NCBI RefSeq assembly: GCF_009671205.1
Contig: NZ_CP045309.1
Span: 372,001 to 436,000 of the forward strand
Direction of reading: 5' to 3'
DNA length: 64,000 nucleotides
Source: Micromonospora terminaliae
GTDB taxonomy: Bacteria; Actinomycetota; Actinomycetes; Mycobacteriales; Micromonosporaceae
Part shown: one piece after another, positions 57,259 to 64,000 of the stretch
Numbering within the stretch: the first letter of the stretch is position 1
Layout: the number at the start of each line of letters is the position of its first letter
Position numbers and translations under genes: made by a program
Notes under the pieces: model-generated
Seen by the model: the letters and a program-made list of their open reading frames with translations, nothing else
The model's database searches: none
Told to the model about the DNA's origin: nothing

Positions 57259-58518
57259 TCAACCCGCCTCGCTGACCTCGGTGAGGCGGGCGGTGAGGAA
57301 GGCCCGTTCCGCCTCGTTGTCGACCAGATCGAGTGCGGCGCCGTAGGCGTCGGCGGCTTCGGCCGGCCGGTCGAGGCGGCGGAGCAGGTCGGCCCGGACC
57401 GCCGGCAGGTAGTGATAGCCGGCCAGGTGGGGGTCCGCGGCGAGAAGATCCACGTCCGCCAGGGCGGCCGCCGGGCCGTCCACCATCGACACCGCCACCG
57501 CCCGGTTCAGCGCCACCACCGGCGACGGCCAGCGTTTCAGCAGCTCGTCGTAGAGGCGGACGACCTGGGGCCAGTCGGTGGCCGCGTAATCGGGGGCGAC
57601 CGCGTGCAGCGAGGCGATGGCGGCCTGGAGGGCGTACCGGCCCACCCGGCCGGTGCGGAACGCGCCGAGGACCAGCTGGTTGCCCTCGGCGATGGCGGCC
57701 CGGTCCCAGCGGGACCGGTCCTGCTCCTCCAGCACCAGCAGCCGCCCCGAGTCGTCGGTGCGGGTGGCGCGGCGGGCGTCGGTGAGCAGCAGCAGGGCGA
57801 GCAGCCCGCGTACCTCCGGCTCGTCCGGCATCAGGGCGAGCAGCATCCGGGTCAGGTGCACCGCCCGGTCGACCAGATCGGCGCGGACCAGACCGGCCCC
57901 GGTCGGCGCGGTGTGCCCGGTGGTGAAGAGCAGGTGGATCACCGTGAGCACGGCGTCGAGCCGTTCGGGCAGCTCGGCGGCCTCCGGCACCCGGTAGGGG
58001 ATCCGGGCCGCGGCGATCTTCTTCTTGGCCCGGGTGACCCGGGCCGCCATGGTCGTCTCGGAAACCAGGAACGCGCGGGCGATGTCGCCGGTCGCGACCC
58101 CGCAGACCAGGCGCAGGGTCAGCGCCACCTGGGCCTCCCGGGCCAGCGCCGGGTGGCAGCAGGTGAAGACCAGCCGCAGCCGGTCGTCGGGGACCGCGTC
58201 GTCCCCGGCGGGCTCGTCGGTCGTCTCGGCCTCCGCCGGTTCGACGAGCAGGGGCATCTTCGTCCGGAAGACCTTCTCCCGCCGCAGCACGTCGAGCGCC
58301 TTGCGCTTCGCCGTGGCGGTCAGCCAGGCGCCCGGCTTGTCGGGTACGCCGTCGCGCGCCCACGCGGCCAGCGCGGCCAGGTAGGCGTCCTGTACGCACT
58401 CCTCGGCCACGTCGAGGTCGCCGGCGACGCGCGCCGTCGCGGCGAGCACGTAGGCCCACTCGCGACGGTGCGCGTCCGCCACGGCGCGTTCGGCGGCGAC
58501 CGCAGCGGCGTCGCTCAC
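57259..58518 (-). CDS. ECF42-type RNA polymerase sigma factor with C-terminal extension
   Basis: A 419-aa sigma factor. Region sigma2 (about 15-85, AEECVQDAYLAALAAWARDG and WLTATAKRKALDVLRR) and sigma4 (about 130-185, GVATGDIARAFLVSETTMAARVTRAKKKI) are followed by a helical, TPR-like extension of about 200 residues. This layout, with a DGPF/YCII gene directly upstream, is that of group ECF42, where the extension is required for activity and no classical anti-sigma exists. The GTG overlaps the DGPF stop (GTGA). Autoregulation is suggested by a TGTCGA element upstream of the pair. Confidence 0.9.
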   Translation of the reverse strand: MSDAAAVAAERAVADAHRREWAYVLAATARVAGDLDVAEECVQDAYLAALAAWARDGVPDKPGAWLTATAKRKALDVLRREKVFRTKMPLLVEPAEAETTDEPAGDDAVPDDRLRLVFTCCHPALAREAQVALTLRLVCGVATGDIARAFLVSETTMAARVTRAKKKIAAARIPYRVPEAAELPERLDAVLTVIHLLFTTGHTAPTGAGLVRADLVDRAVHLTRMLLALMPDEPEVRGLLALLLLTDARRATRTDDSGRLLVLEEQDRSRWDRAAIAEGNQLVLGAFRTGRVGRYALQAAIASLHAVAPDYAATDWPQVVRLYDELLKRWPSPVVALNRAVAVSMVDGPAAALADVDLLAADPHLAGYHYLPAVRADLLRRLDRPAEAADAYGAALDLVDNEAERAFLTARLTEVSEAG

Positions 58519-58856
58519 TCGGCCGGTGGCTGGAACAGCGGCCGGACCTCGACGCCACCGTCGATGGTGGCGGGGTTCAACTTGGCGATCTTCAGGGCCA
58601 CGTCCAGGTCGGGCGCCTCCAGGATGAAGAAGCCGGCGACGACCTCCTTGGCCTCGATGAACGGGCCGTCGGTGACCAGGTCGCCGCGGATCGCCGTGGC
58701 GGTGGTGCTCGGCTGGAGCGCGAACCCCGTGAGGATCTGCCCGCCCAGTTCGGTGACCTGGTCGCCGTAGCGCTCGAGCAGGGCCACGTAGTCGGGGGTC
58801 AGGTCCATCGGGTCGGCCGGCGCGGGCGAGTAGACGAGAACTGCGTACTGGGCCAT
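58515..58856 (-). CDS. DGPF/YCII-domain protein, partner of the ECF42 sigma factor
   Basis: A 113-aa protein with the family motif TDGPFIEAKE (about residues 62-71) on a dimeric ferredoxin-like (YCII) fold. It starts MAQYAVLVYSPAP after a GAGGAG site. Genes of this family almost always accompany ECF42 sigma factors. They are usually the main target of the sigma rather than its proven inhibitor, and their biochemical role is unknown. Its stop overlaps the sigma gene start, so the two are co-translated. Confidence 0.9.
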   Translation of the reverse strand: MAQYAVLVYSPAPADPMDLTPDYVALLERYGDQVTELGGQILTGFALQPSTTATAIRGDLVTDGPFIEAKEVVAGFFILEAPDLDVALKIAKLNPATIDGGVEVRPLFQPPAE

Positions 58857-58897
58857 CGGTATCTCCTCGGGTTGTCGTTTCCCTCTTCCGCCTCACC

Positions 58898-58924
58898 GAC
58901 GGACGGGCGCGGCCGGATTCGACA
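58898..58924 (-). promoter_or_regulatory. ECF42-type promoter of the DGPF-sigma operon
   Basis: On the minus strand, TGTCGA (58924-58919) is followed after 17 bases by CGTC (58901-58898). This fits the TGTCGA/CGWC pattern I recall for ECF42 promoters, about 40 bp before the DGPF ATG. Confidence 0.5.
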
Positions 58925-58953
58925 GCGGACCGGAAAAAAGATCCTGCCTCTTT

Positions 58954-60210
58954 TCACGGCGTCGCGAAGTCCCGCATCCGGCGCAGCGGCGAGAACACCA
59001 CGAACAGCGCGGCGCTCCACATGCCGAGCACGCAGACCAGCAGCGCCGGGCGCAGCCCGAGCCGGGTGCCCAGGGCGCCGCCGAGCAGGGCGCCGAGCGG
59101 GATCGCGCCGTAGCAGATCCACAGGAACGCCGCGTTGACCCGGCCGAGCAGCCCGGCCGGGGTGACCCGCTGCCGGTACGACATGGCCGCCACGTTGAAC
59201 AGCACCGCGTTGGCCGCGAACGCCGCCGTGCCGACGGCGTAGAGCAGGGCGCCCCAGCCGGGCCGGGCCAGCGGCATCAGCAGGTAGAGGGGGCCGGGCA
59301 CGGCCATCGACACCCAGATGGTCCGGGCGCCGCCGAGCAGCGCCGTGACCCGCCCGGCCAGCACCCCGGCCAGCAGCCCGCCCACCGACCCCAGGCTGAA
59401 CAGGAGGCCGATGGTGGCCGGGCTGGCGTGCAGCACGCGCAGCAGGTAGGGCACCTCGATGGACCGGGTGGCCATGACGAAGAAGTTCGAGGTGGCGGTG
59501 CAGGCGAGCACCAGGGCCAGGATCCGCTGCCGGCGGATGAACCCGAGCCCCTCGGTGAGCGCGGCCCGGACCGGCACCCGGCCGCCGGCGCGCGGCGCCG
59601 GGCGGTGCCGCATCAGCAGCAGCGTGACGGCGCTGGCCAGGAAGCTGGCGGCGTCGGCCACGAAGGTGCGGGCCGCGCCGAGCAGGCCGACGAGCACCCC
59701 GCCGGCGCTCGGGCCGGCCAGAGCGGCCAGGTTCTCGCTCACCTCCAGGCGCGCGTTGGCCGAGGTCAGGTCGCCGGGCGGGACGAGGGCGGGCAGCAGG
59801 CTCCGGTACGCCACGGTGAACGCGACGGTCAGCACACCGGAGAGCCCGACCACCACGTACAGGAAGGGCAGGGTGAGGTGGCCGGCCAGGGCGACCACCG
59901 GCACCGACAGCAGCAGCGCCGCCCGGCCCAGGTCGCACGCGAGCATCAGCCGCCGCTGGTCGACCCGGTCGGCCAGCATCCCGGCCGGCAGCGAGAACAC
60001 CAGGTACGGCGACCAGGCCAGCACGGTGAGCAGGGAGACCTGGAAGACGGTGGCGTCCAGCACGTCGGCGGCCAGCAGCGGCACGGCCACCCCGGAGACC
60101 CGGGTGCCCACCTCGCTGACCGTCTGGCCGCTCCACAGCAGCAGGAAGTTCCGGCCCCGCCACAGCGAGGTGCGGGTTCCGGTGGTCGGGGGCGTCAGTT
60201 GCCGGGTCAC
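58954..60210 (-). CDS. MFS transporter of the enterobactin-exporter-like (MFS_3) type
   Basis: A 418-aa protein with about 12 helices. It starts with the typical WRGRNFLLLWSGQTVSEVGT stretch (60162-60103) and has the A-loop LPAGMLADRVDQRRLM. The second half contains VPYLLRVLHASPATIGLL and RVTPAGLLGRVNA, characteristic of this exporter branch (siderophores, macrolides and other drugs). The substrate is unknown. The GTG at 60210 is the first credible start; it is divergent from the methyltransferase gene. No siderophore or antibiotic biosynthesis genes adjoin it. Confidence 0.88.
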   Translation of the reverse strand: MTRQLTPPTTGTRTSLWRGRNFLLLWSGQTVSEVGTRVSGVAVPLLAADVLDATVFQVSLLTVLAWSPYLVFSLPAGMLADRVDQRRLMLACDLGRAALLLSVPVVALAGHLTLPFLYVVVGLSGVLTVAFTVAYRSLLPALVPPGDLTSANARLEVSENLAALAGPSAGGVLVGLLGAARTFVADAASFLASAVTLLLMRHRPAPRAGGRVPVRAALTEGLGFIRRQRILALVLACTATSNFFVMATRSIEVPYLLRVLHASPATIGLLFSLGSVGGLLAGVLAGRVTALLGGARTIWVSMAVPGPLYLLMPLARPGWGALLYAVGTAAFAANAVLFNVAAMSYRQRVTPAGLLGRVNAAFLWICYGAIPLGALLGGALGTRLGLRPALLVCVLGMWSAALFVVFSPLRRMRDFATP

Positions 60211-60303
60211 CGTTCGGGCCTGTCGTCGGGGTCGTGCGACCCGGCACCGTAACCCGCCGGACCGCCGCCGGGCGCGCCATTTCGGCCGGGGCCGGCCGGC
60301 GAC

Positions 60304-60309
60304 TAGGGT
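60304..60309 (+). promoter_or_regulatory. TAGGGT -10 box of the methyltransferase-asparaginase unit
   Basis: TAGGGT lies 8 bases before ATG 60318 and there is no Shine-Dalgarno sequence; probably leaderless. Confidence 0.45.
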
Positions 60310-60317
60310 CGACCTTC

Positions 60318-60959
60318 ATGATCGAACCGAACTGGCTCACCGAGACGCGCGCCGCCTACGACACGGTGGCCGTGGACTACGCACGGTTGATCCCCGACGT
60401 GCTGGAAGGCCCGCTCGACCGGGGGATGCTGGCCGCGTTCGCGGAACTGGTGGGGCCCGGCCGGCCGGTGCTGGAGGCGGGCTGCGGGACCGGCCGGATC
60501 ACCGCCCACCTGCGCGGTCTCGGGCTCGACATCTCCGGGGTCGACCTCTCCCCGGGCATGCTCGAGGTGGCCCGCCGGAACTATCCGGAGCTGCGCTTCG
60601 AGGTCGGCTCGATGACCGCGCTGGACATCCCCGACGCGACGCTGGCCGGCCTCGTGGCCTGGTACTCGATCATCCACCTGCCGCCGGACCTGTTGCCCGG
60701 GGTGTTCGCCGAGTTCCACCGGGTGCTCGCTCCGGGCGGCGCCGTGCTGATCGGCGTCAAGGCCGGCGACGAGCGGATCCGGCTGGAGCAGGCGTACGGC
60801 CACACCGTCTCGTACGACGTGTACTGGCTGCCGCCGGACCGGCTCGCCGAGCAGCTCACGGCGGCCGGGCTGGCCGTGCACGCCACGCTGGTCCGCGAGG
60901 CGGAGGAACTCGACCGGGGGCCGCAGGCGTTCCTGCTCGCCCGGAAGGCCGCCCGGTGA
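60318..60959 (+). CDS. SAM-dependent methyltransferase
   Basis: A 213-aa class I methyltransferase. SAM motif I VLEAGCGTGRIT (about 51-62), motif II around ISGVDLSPGMLEVARR (about 73-88) and the post-I HRVLAPGGAVLIGVK block are intact. The acceptor is not predictable (small molecule likely). The TGA stop overlaps the asparaginase GTG (GTGA), so the two are translationally coupled. I know of no pathway reason for this pairing. Confidence 0.88.
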   Translation: MIEPNWLTETRAAYDTVAVDYARLIPDVLEGPLDRGMLAAFAELVGPGRPVLEAGCGTGRITAHLRGLGLDISGVDLSPGMLEVARRNYPELRFEVGSMTALDIPDATLAGLVAWYSIIHLPPDLLPGVFAEFHRVLAPGGAVLIGVKAGDERIRLEQAYGHTVSYDVYWLPPDRLAEQLTAAGLAVHATLVREAEELDRGPQAFLLARKAAR

Positions 60960-61933
60960 CCGTCGCGCTGTTCACCCTCGGCGGCACGATCGCCATGGCC
61001 GGCACCGGCGCGCAGGGAGTGGTCAGCCGGCTCACCGGCGCCGACCTCACGGCCGCCGTACCCGGGCTCGCCGACATCCCGCTCGACGTGCGGGACGTCG
61101 AGGCGGTGCCCAGCGCCGCCCTGGCGTACCGGCAGATCCTCGACCTGGTGGACGCGGCCGGCGCGGCGGTCGCCGACGGCGCGACCGGCGTGGTGGTGAC
61201 CCAGGGCACCGACACCCTGGAGGAGACCGCGTTCCTGGCCGATCTGCTCTGGCCGCACCCGGAGCCGCTCGTCTTCACGGGCGCCATGCGGAACCCCACC
61301 CTGGCCGGCCCGGACGGCCCGGCCAATCTTCTCGCCGCCGCCCGGATCGCCGCCGCGCCCGCCGCGCGGGACCTCGGGGCGCTGGTCGCGTTCAACGACG
61401 AGATCCACGCCGCCCGCTTCGCCCGCAAGACCCACAGCACGAGCACCGCCACCTTCGCCTCGCCGAACGCCGGCCCGCTCGGGCACGTCATCGAGGGCGC
61501 CGTACGCCTGCTCACCCGGCCGCCCCGGCACGCCCCGCTGCCGCCGGTGGACCGCGACCGGCTGGCCGCGACCCGGGTGGCGCTGCACACGGTCACCCTC
61601 GACGACGACCCGGCGCTGCTCGACGCGCTCACCCCGGGCCTGCACGGCCTCGTGGTGGCCGGGTTCGGGGTCGGCCACGTGCCGCCGGATTTCGCCCCGG
61701 CGCTCGGCGCGCTGGCCGCGCGGATGCCGGTGGTGCTCGCCTCCCGGACCGGAGCGGGATCGGTGCTGCGGAACACCTACGGCGCGGTGGGCTCGGAGAC
61801 CGACCTGCGGCGGCGCGGCCTGGTCGGCGGTGGGCTGCTCGACCCGTACAAGGCGAAGGTGCTGCTCCGGCTGCTGCTGGCCGGGGGCGCGGACCGGGCG
61901 GCGGTCGCCGAGGCCTTCGCCCGGCACGGGTGA
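60956..61933 (+). CDS. L-asparaginase-family amidohydrolase
   Basis: A 325-aa type I/II asparaginase-fold enzyme. The first active-site threonine is in LFTLGGTIAMAG (about residues 5-16). The second lies in VVVTQGTDTLEETAF (about 80-94). The catalytic lysine region is AARFARKTHSTSTATFASPN (61411-61470). There is no signal peptide, so it is cytoplasmic, consistent with nitrogen release from asparagine; other amides are possible. It starts inside the methyltransferase stop codon. Confidence 0.92.
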   Translation: MTVALFTLGGTIAMAGTGAQGVVSRLTGADLTAAVPGLADIPLDVRDVEAVPSAALAYRQILDLVDAAGAAVADGATGVVVTQGTDTLEETAFLADLLWPHPEPLVFTGAMRNPTLAGPDGPANLLAAARIAAAPAARDLGALVAFNDEIHAARFARKTHSTSTATFASPNAGPLGHVIEGAVRLLTRPPRHAPLPPVDRDRLAATRVALHTVTLDDDPALLDALTPGLHGLVVAGFGVGHVPPDFAPALGALAARMPVVLASRTGAGSVLRNTYGAVGSETDLRRRGLVGGGLLDPYKAKVLLRLLLAGGADRAAVAEAFARHG

Positions 61934-61956
61934 ACCGGCGCCCGCGGCGGGCTCCG

Positions 61957-61962
61957 TAGACT
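61957..61962 (+). promoter_or_regulatory. TAGACT -10 box of the DUF5522 gene
   Basis: TAGACT lies 6 bases before GTG 61969, without a Shine-Dalgarno sequence; probably leaderless. Confidence 0.45.
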
Positions 61963-61968
61963 CGCGCG

Positions 61969-62211
61969 GTGACCGGAGAGCGACGACCGCTGGCGGACCG
62001 GCCGTTGACGGAGCCGCACCCGTCGCGGCTGTCGCCCGACCACCCGGACCGGGCGCGGATCCTGGCCGCGCACGCCGCCGCGCTGGCCGCCGGGGAGGCC
62101 GGCTACCTGGATCCGGCCACCGGGCTGTTCGTGCTCAGCGCCGGTTTCCTGGCCCGCCGCGGCACCTGCTGCGGGCGAGGGTGCCGGCACTGTCCGTACG
62201 TGGACGATTGA
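61969..62211 (+). CDS. DUF5522 protein with CCGxGCxxCPY motif
   Basis: An 80-aa protein. A helical N-terminal part (HPDRARILAAHAAALAAGEAG) and a short beta unit (YLDPATGLFVLSAGFLARRG) precede the terminal cysteine cluster CCGRGCRHCPYVDD, likely a zinc- or cluster-binding knuckle. The family is widespread and uncharacterised. The GTG start is supported by a -10 box 6 bases upstream. It is followed after 86 bp by a lipoprotein gene in the same direction. Confidence 0.82.
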   Translation: MTGERRPLADRPLTEPHPSRLSPDHPDRARILAAHAAALAAGEAGYLDPATGLFVLSAGFLARRGTCCGRGCRHCPYVDD

Positions 62212-62297
62212 GGACTTCCGTCGCAGCGGGGCAGCCCGTACGGTTTCCGACGGACATCCGGCGGGCGGCACCCGCCGACGACTGCGGAGGTCTCCAC

Positions 62298-62846
62298 GTG
62301 CGCGCCCGGACCTGGCTGGCTGCTTCGGCCGTACTGCTGACCGCCGGCTGCGCCAAGGAGGCTCCGCCGGTGGCGGTCCCGGCGGCGGAGCCGAAGGCGG
62401 TCGAGGTGTCCGCCGCCTCGTCCGGCGGGGCGTGCCGGCTGCTCGACTTCGCGGTGATCGCCAAGCACACCGGCGGCAGGTTCGACGTGGCCGCCGCCAT
62501 GGACAAGGGCGACACCCACACCTGCGTCGTCCGGGCCGAGCGGGCCGTGCTGCCGGAGTTGACCCTCACGGTGACCGACACGTCGATCGACACGTCCAGC
62601 TTCGCCATCGACGTGCTGCCCCGGGGCGCGAAGAAGGTCACCAAGCTCGGAAAGACCGCCTACCGGCACACGCTGCCGAAGACGGCGACCAACGGCCCGG
62701 CGGCGGAGGTGGGCTGGCTCGCCGGTGAGGGGCGGCTGGCCACGCTGCGCTGGACCAGCCCGCGCGGCACCAGCACGGCCGACGCCGACAAGGTGGCCGG
62801 CAAGCTGGTCAGCCTCGCCAAGGTGATCGACACCCGGCAGCTCTGA
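62298..62846 (+). CDS. Putative DUF3558-like lipoprotein
   Basis: A 182-aa protein. The signal peptide has a lipobox ending AGC (Cys18), followed by a Pro/Ala/Glu linker. The mature domain (about 45-180) has two cysteines (GACRLLDF and HTCVVRAE) that could form a disulphide, and the layout of the DUF3558/secreted Mycobacterium-type lipoproteins. GTG 62298 has GGAGG about 8 bases upstream. The function is unknown. It is convergent with the DtxR-family gene, only 16 bp between stops, with no strong hairpin. Confidence 0.75.
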   Translation: MRARTWLAASAVLLTAGCAKEAPPVAVPAAEPKAVEVSAASSGGACRLLDFAVIAKHTGGRFDVAAAMDKGDTHTCVVRAERAVLPELTLTVTDTSIDTSSFAIDVLPRGAKKVTKLGKTAYRHTLPKTATNGPAAEVGWLAGEGRLATLRWTSPRGTSTADADKVAGKLVSLAKVIDTRQL

Positions 62847-62862
62847 GCGCCGGGCCGGGCGG

Positions 62863-63549
62863 TCAGTGGGCCGCGACGAACACGCGGGAGGCCACCTCGC
62901 GGGGCAGCCGGACCCGGTCGCCGGAGCGGTCGATGGAGACCCCGTCACGTTCCTGGGCCACGGTCACCGTGGCGCCCGGGTCGACGCCCGCCGCGTGCAG
63001 CTGCCGGAGCACGTCGGCGTCGGTCTGCACGCTCTCGCAGATCCGCCGCACCACGACCGGCCCCGAGAGGCCCGGGAACGCCAGGTTGCGCTCACCCTCG
63101 GCGGTCTCGGTCTCGCGCAGGCCCGCCTCGCCCAGCTCCTCGAGGCCCGGGATCGGGTTGCCGTAGGGGGAGCGGGTCGGGCGGTTGAGCAGGTCGTAGA
63201 CCCGCTTCTCGACCGCGTCGCTCATCACGTGCTCCCACCGGCAGGCCTCCTCGTGGGCCTCCTCGTAGGGCATCCCGATCACGTTGACCAGCAGCAGCTC
63301 GGCCAGCCGGTGCTTGCGCATGACCGACACCGCCGTGCTGCGGCCCAGCGCGGTGAGCATCAGGTGGCGGTCGCCCTCGACGGTGAGCAGGCCGTCGCGC
63401 TCCATCCGGGCGACGGTCTGGCTGACGGTGGGGCCGCTCTGCTTCAGCCGCTCCGCGATCCGCGCACGCAGCGGCGGCACCCCCTCCTCTTCCAGCTCGA
63501 GGATGGTGCGCAGGTACATCTCGGTCGTGTCGACCAGGTCATGCTTCAC
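62863..63549 (-). CDS. DtxR/IdeR-family metal-dependent regulator
   Basis: A 228-aa iron- or manganese-responsive repressor. The N-terminal winged helix (about 1-72, RIAERLKQSGPTVSQTVARM in 63463-63404) is followed by the dimerisation domain with all metal ligands. With a one-residue offset from DtxR these are Met11, Cys103, Glu106 and His107 (site 2) and His80, Glu84 and His99 (site 1). A C-terminal SH3-like domain (about 145-225) is present, so this is the full IdeR/DmdR type. GTG 63549 follows GGAGGG. No TTAGGTTAGSCTAACCTAA-type box was seen in the window, so its targets lie elsewhere. Confidence 0.93.
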   Translation of the reverse strand: MKHDLVDTTEMYLRTILELEEEGVPPLRARIAERLKQSGPTVSQTVARMERDGLLTVEGDRHLMLTALGRSTAVSVMRKHRLAELLLVNVIGMPYEEAHEEACRWEHVMSDAVEKRVYDLLNRPTRSPYGNPIPGLEELGEAGLRETETAEGERNLAFPGLSGPVVVRRICESVQTDADVLRQLHAAGVDPGATVTVAQERDGVSIDRSGDRVRLPREVASRVFVAAH

Positions 63550-63647
63550 GTCAGCGGCCCTCCGGCGTTCGATGCTACCCCGGACCACCGACGATCCACC
63601 GATGCCGAACCGGGAGGTCGCTGCCCGGATGGTGTTGACTGGACCGC

Positions 63648-64000
63648 ATGTCCGGAACCGAAGACCTGCTGGTCGAGCCCGACCGGCTCGCCGCCGAGCT
63701 CGACCACGCCGACCCGCCGACCCTGCTCGACGTCCGCTGGCGGCTCGCCGGACCGCCCGGCCGGGAGGACTACCTGGCCGGTCACCTGCCCGGCGCCGTC
63801 TTCGTCGACCTGGACACCGAGCTCTGCGGTCGGCCGGGCGCCGCCGGCCGGCACCCGCTGCCCGACCCCGCCGCGCTCCAGGCCGCGCTGCGGGCCGCCG
63901 GCGTCCGGGCGGGCCACCCCGTCGTCGTGTACGACGGCGGCGACGGCATGTCGGCCGCCCGCGCCTGGTGGACCCTGCGCTGGGCCGGCCACCGGGCCGT
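63648..64000 (+). CDS. Rhodanese-family sulfurtransferase, 3' end off window
   Basis: The first 117 codons are present. They form an N-terminal rhodanese domain with LLDVRWRLAGPPGREDYLAGHLPGAVFVDLD (63719-63811) and VVVYDGGDGMSAARAWWTLRW, as in two-domain thiosulfate or 3-mercaptopyruvate sulfurtransferases, whose active-site cysteine lies in the second domain beyond the edge. ATG 63648 has no Shine-Dalgarno sequence; TTGACT ends 7 bases upstream. It is divergent from the DtxR-family gene. Confidence 0.85.
   Translation, partial: MSGTEDLLVEPDRLAAELDHADPPTLLDVRWRLAGPPGREDYLAGHLPGAVFVDLDTELCGRPGAAGRHPLPDPAALQAALRAAGVRAGHPVVVYDGGDGMSAARAWWTLRWAGHRA

Overview
The window is chromosomal DNA from a high-GC actinomycete, most likely of the Micromonosporaceae (Micromonospora-like). 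The reasons are the very strong G/C preference at third codon positions, many GTG starts, GTGA/ATGA-coupled operons, an extracellular GH5/CBM2 cellulase, a Spo0M homologue and an actinobacterial-type recA-to-nrdR gene order. That assignment is inference from gene content, not a database match. No rRNA, tRNA, CRISPR array, prophage or intact insertion sequence was seen.

Layout. 1-3475: the N-terminal part of an Lhr-type helicase, reading leftwards off the edge. 3.6-10.3 kb: a small unknown gene, then a complete Mrp Na+(K+)/H+ antiporter operon (mrpA with mrpB fused to it, then C, D, E, F, G). 10.3-12.9 kb: a pair of CNNM/CorC-like CBS-domain membrane proteins behind a hairpin-rich leader. 13-19.6 kb: spo0M, then a MocR regulator divergent from a flavin-oxidase-like/acetyltransferase fusion and a LysE exporter, a UdgX-type uracil-DNA glycosylase, a PCD-VOC fusion and a GNAT. 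19.7-23.7 kb: a polyamine-type ABC operon (potA-D-B-C). 23.9-26.5 kb: an acyl-CoA dehydrogenase and an MFS protein.

26.5-55.3 kb is the conserved core: DUF3046, recA, recX, rny, gluABCD, miaB, a DUF349 protein, an extradiol-dioxygenase-fold protein, miaA, dapF, hflX, a membrane protein, lexA, nrdR and nrdJ. It is interleaved with a BKACE-family gene, selD, a cellulase and malic enzyme. SOS control is visible in the sequence: a LexA-type box and a PafBC-type promoter before recA, and three LexA-type boxes before lexA. GTNAC-N6-GTNAC boxes (GlnR or MtrA type) lie before gluA and before an unknown gene at 37565. An NrdR-type box covers the predicted start of the nrdR-nrdJ transcript.

55.4-64 kb: DUF2332 and nucleotidyltransferase-like genes, an ECF42-type sigma factor coupled to its DGPF/YCII partner, an MFS exporter, a methyltransferase coupled to an asparaginase, a DUF5522 protein, a lipoprotein, a DtxR/IdeR-type regulator and the start of a sulfurtransferase.

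The features least explained by known genes are: (i) a roughly 45-bp repeat that begins exactly at a stop codon and fills three intra-operon gaps; (ii) long palindromes bounded by GATC, including a near-perfect 50-bp one; and (iii) a roughly 0.5-kb leader before rny that carries a small, translationally coupled reading frame.
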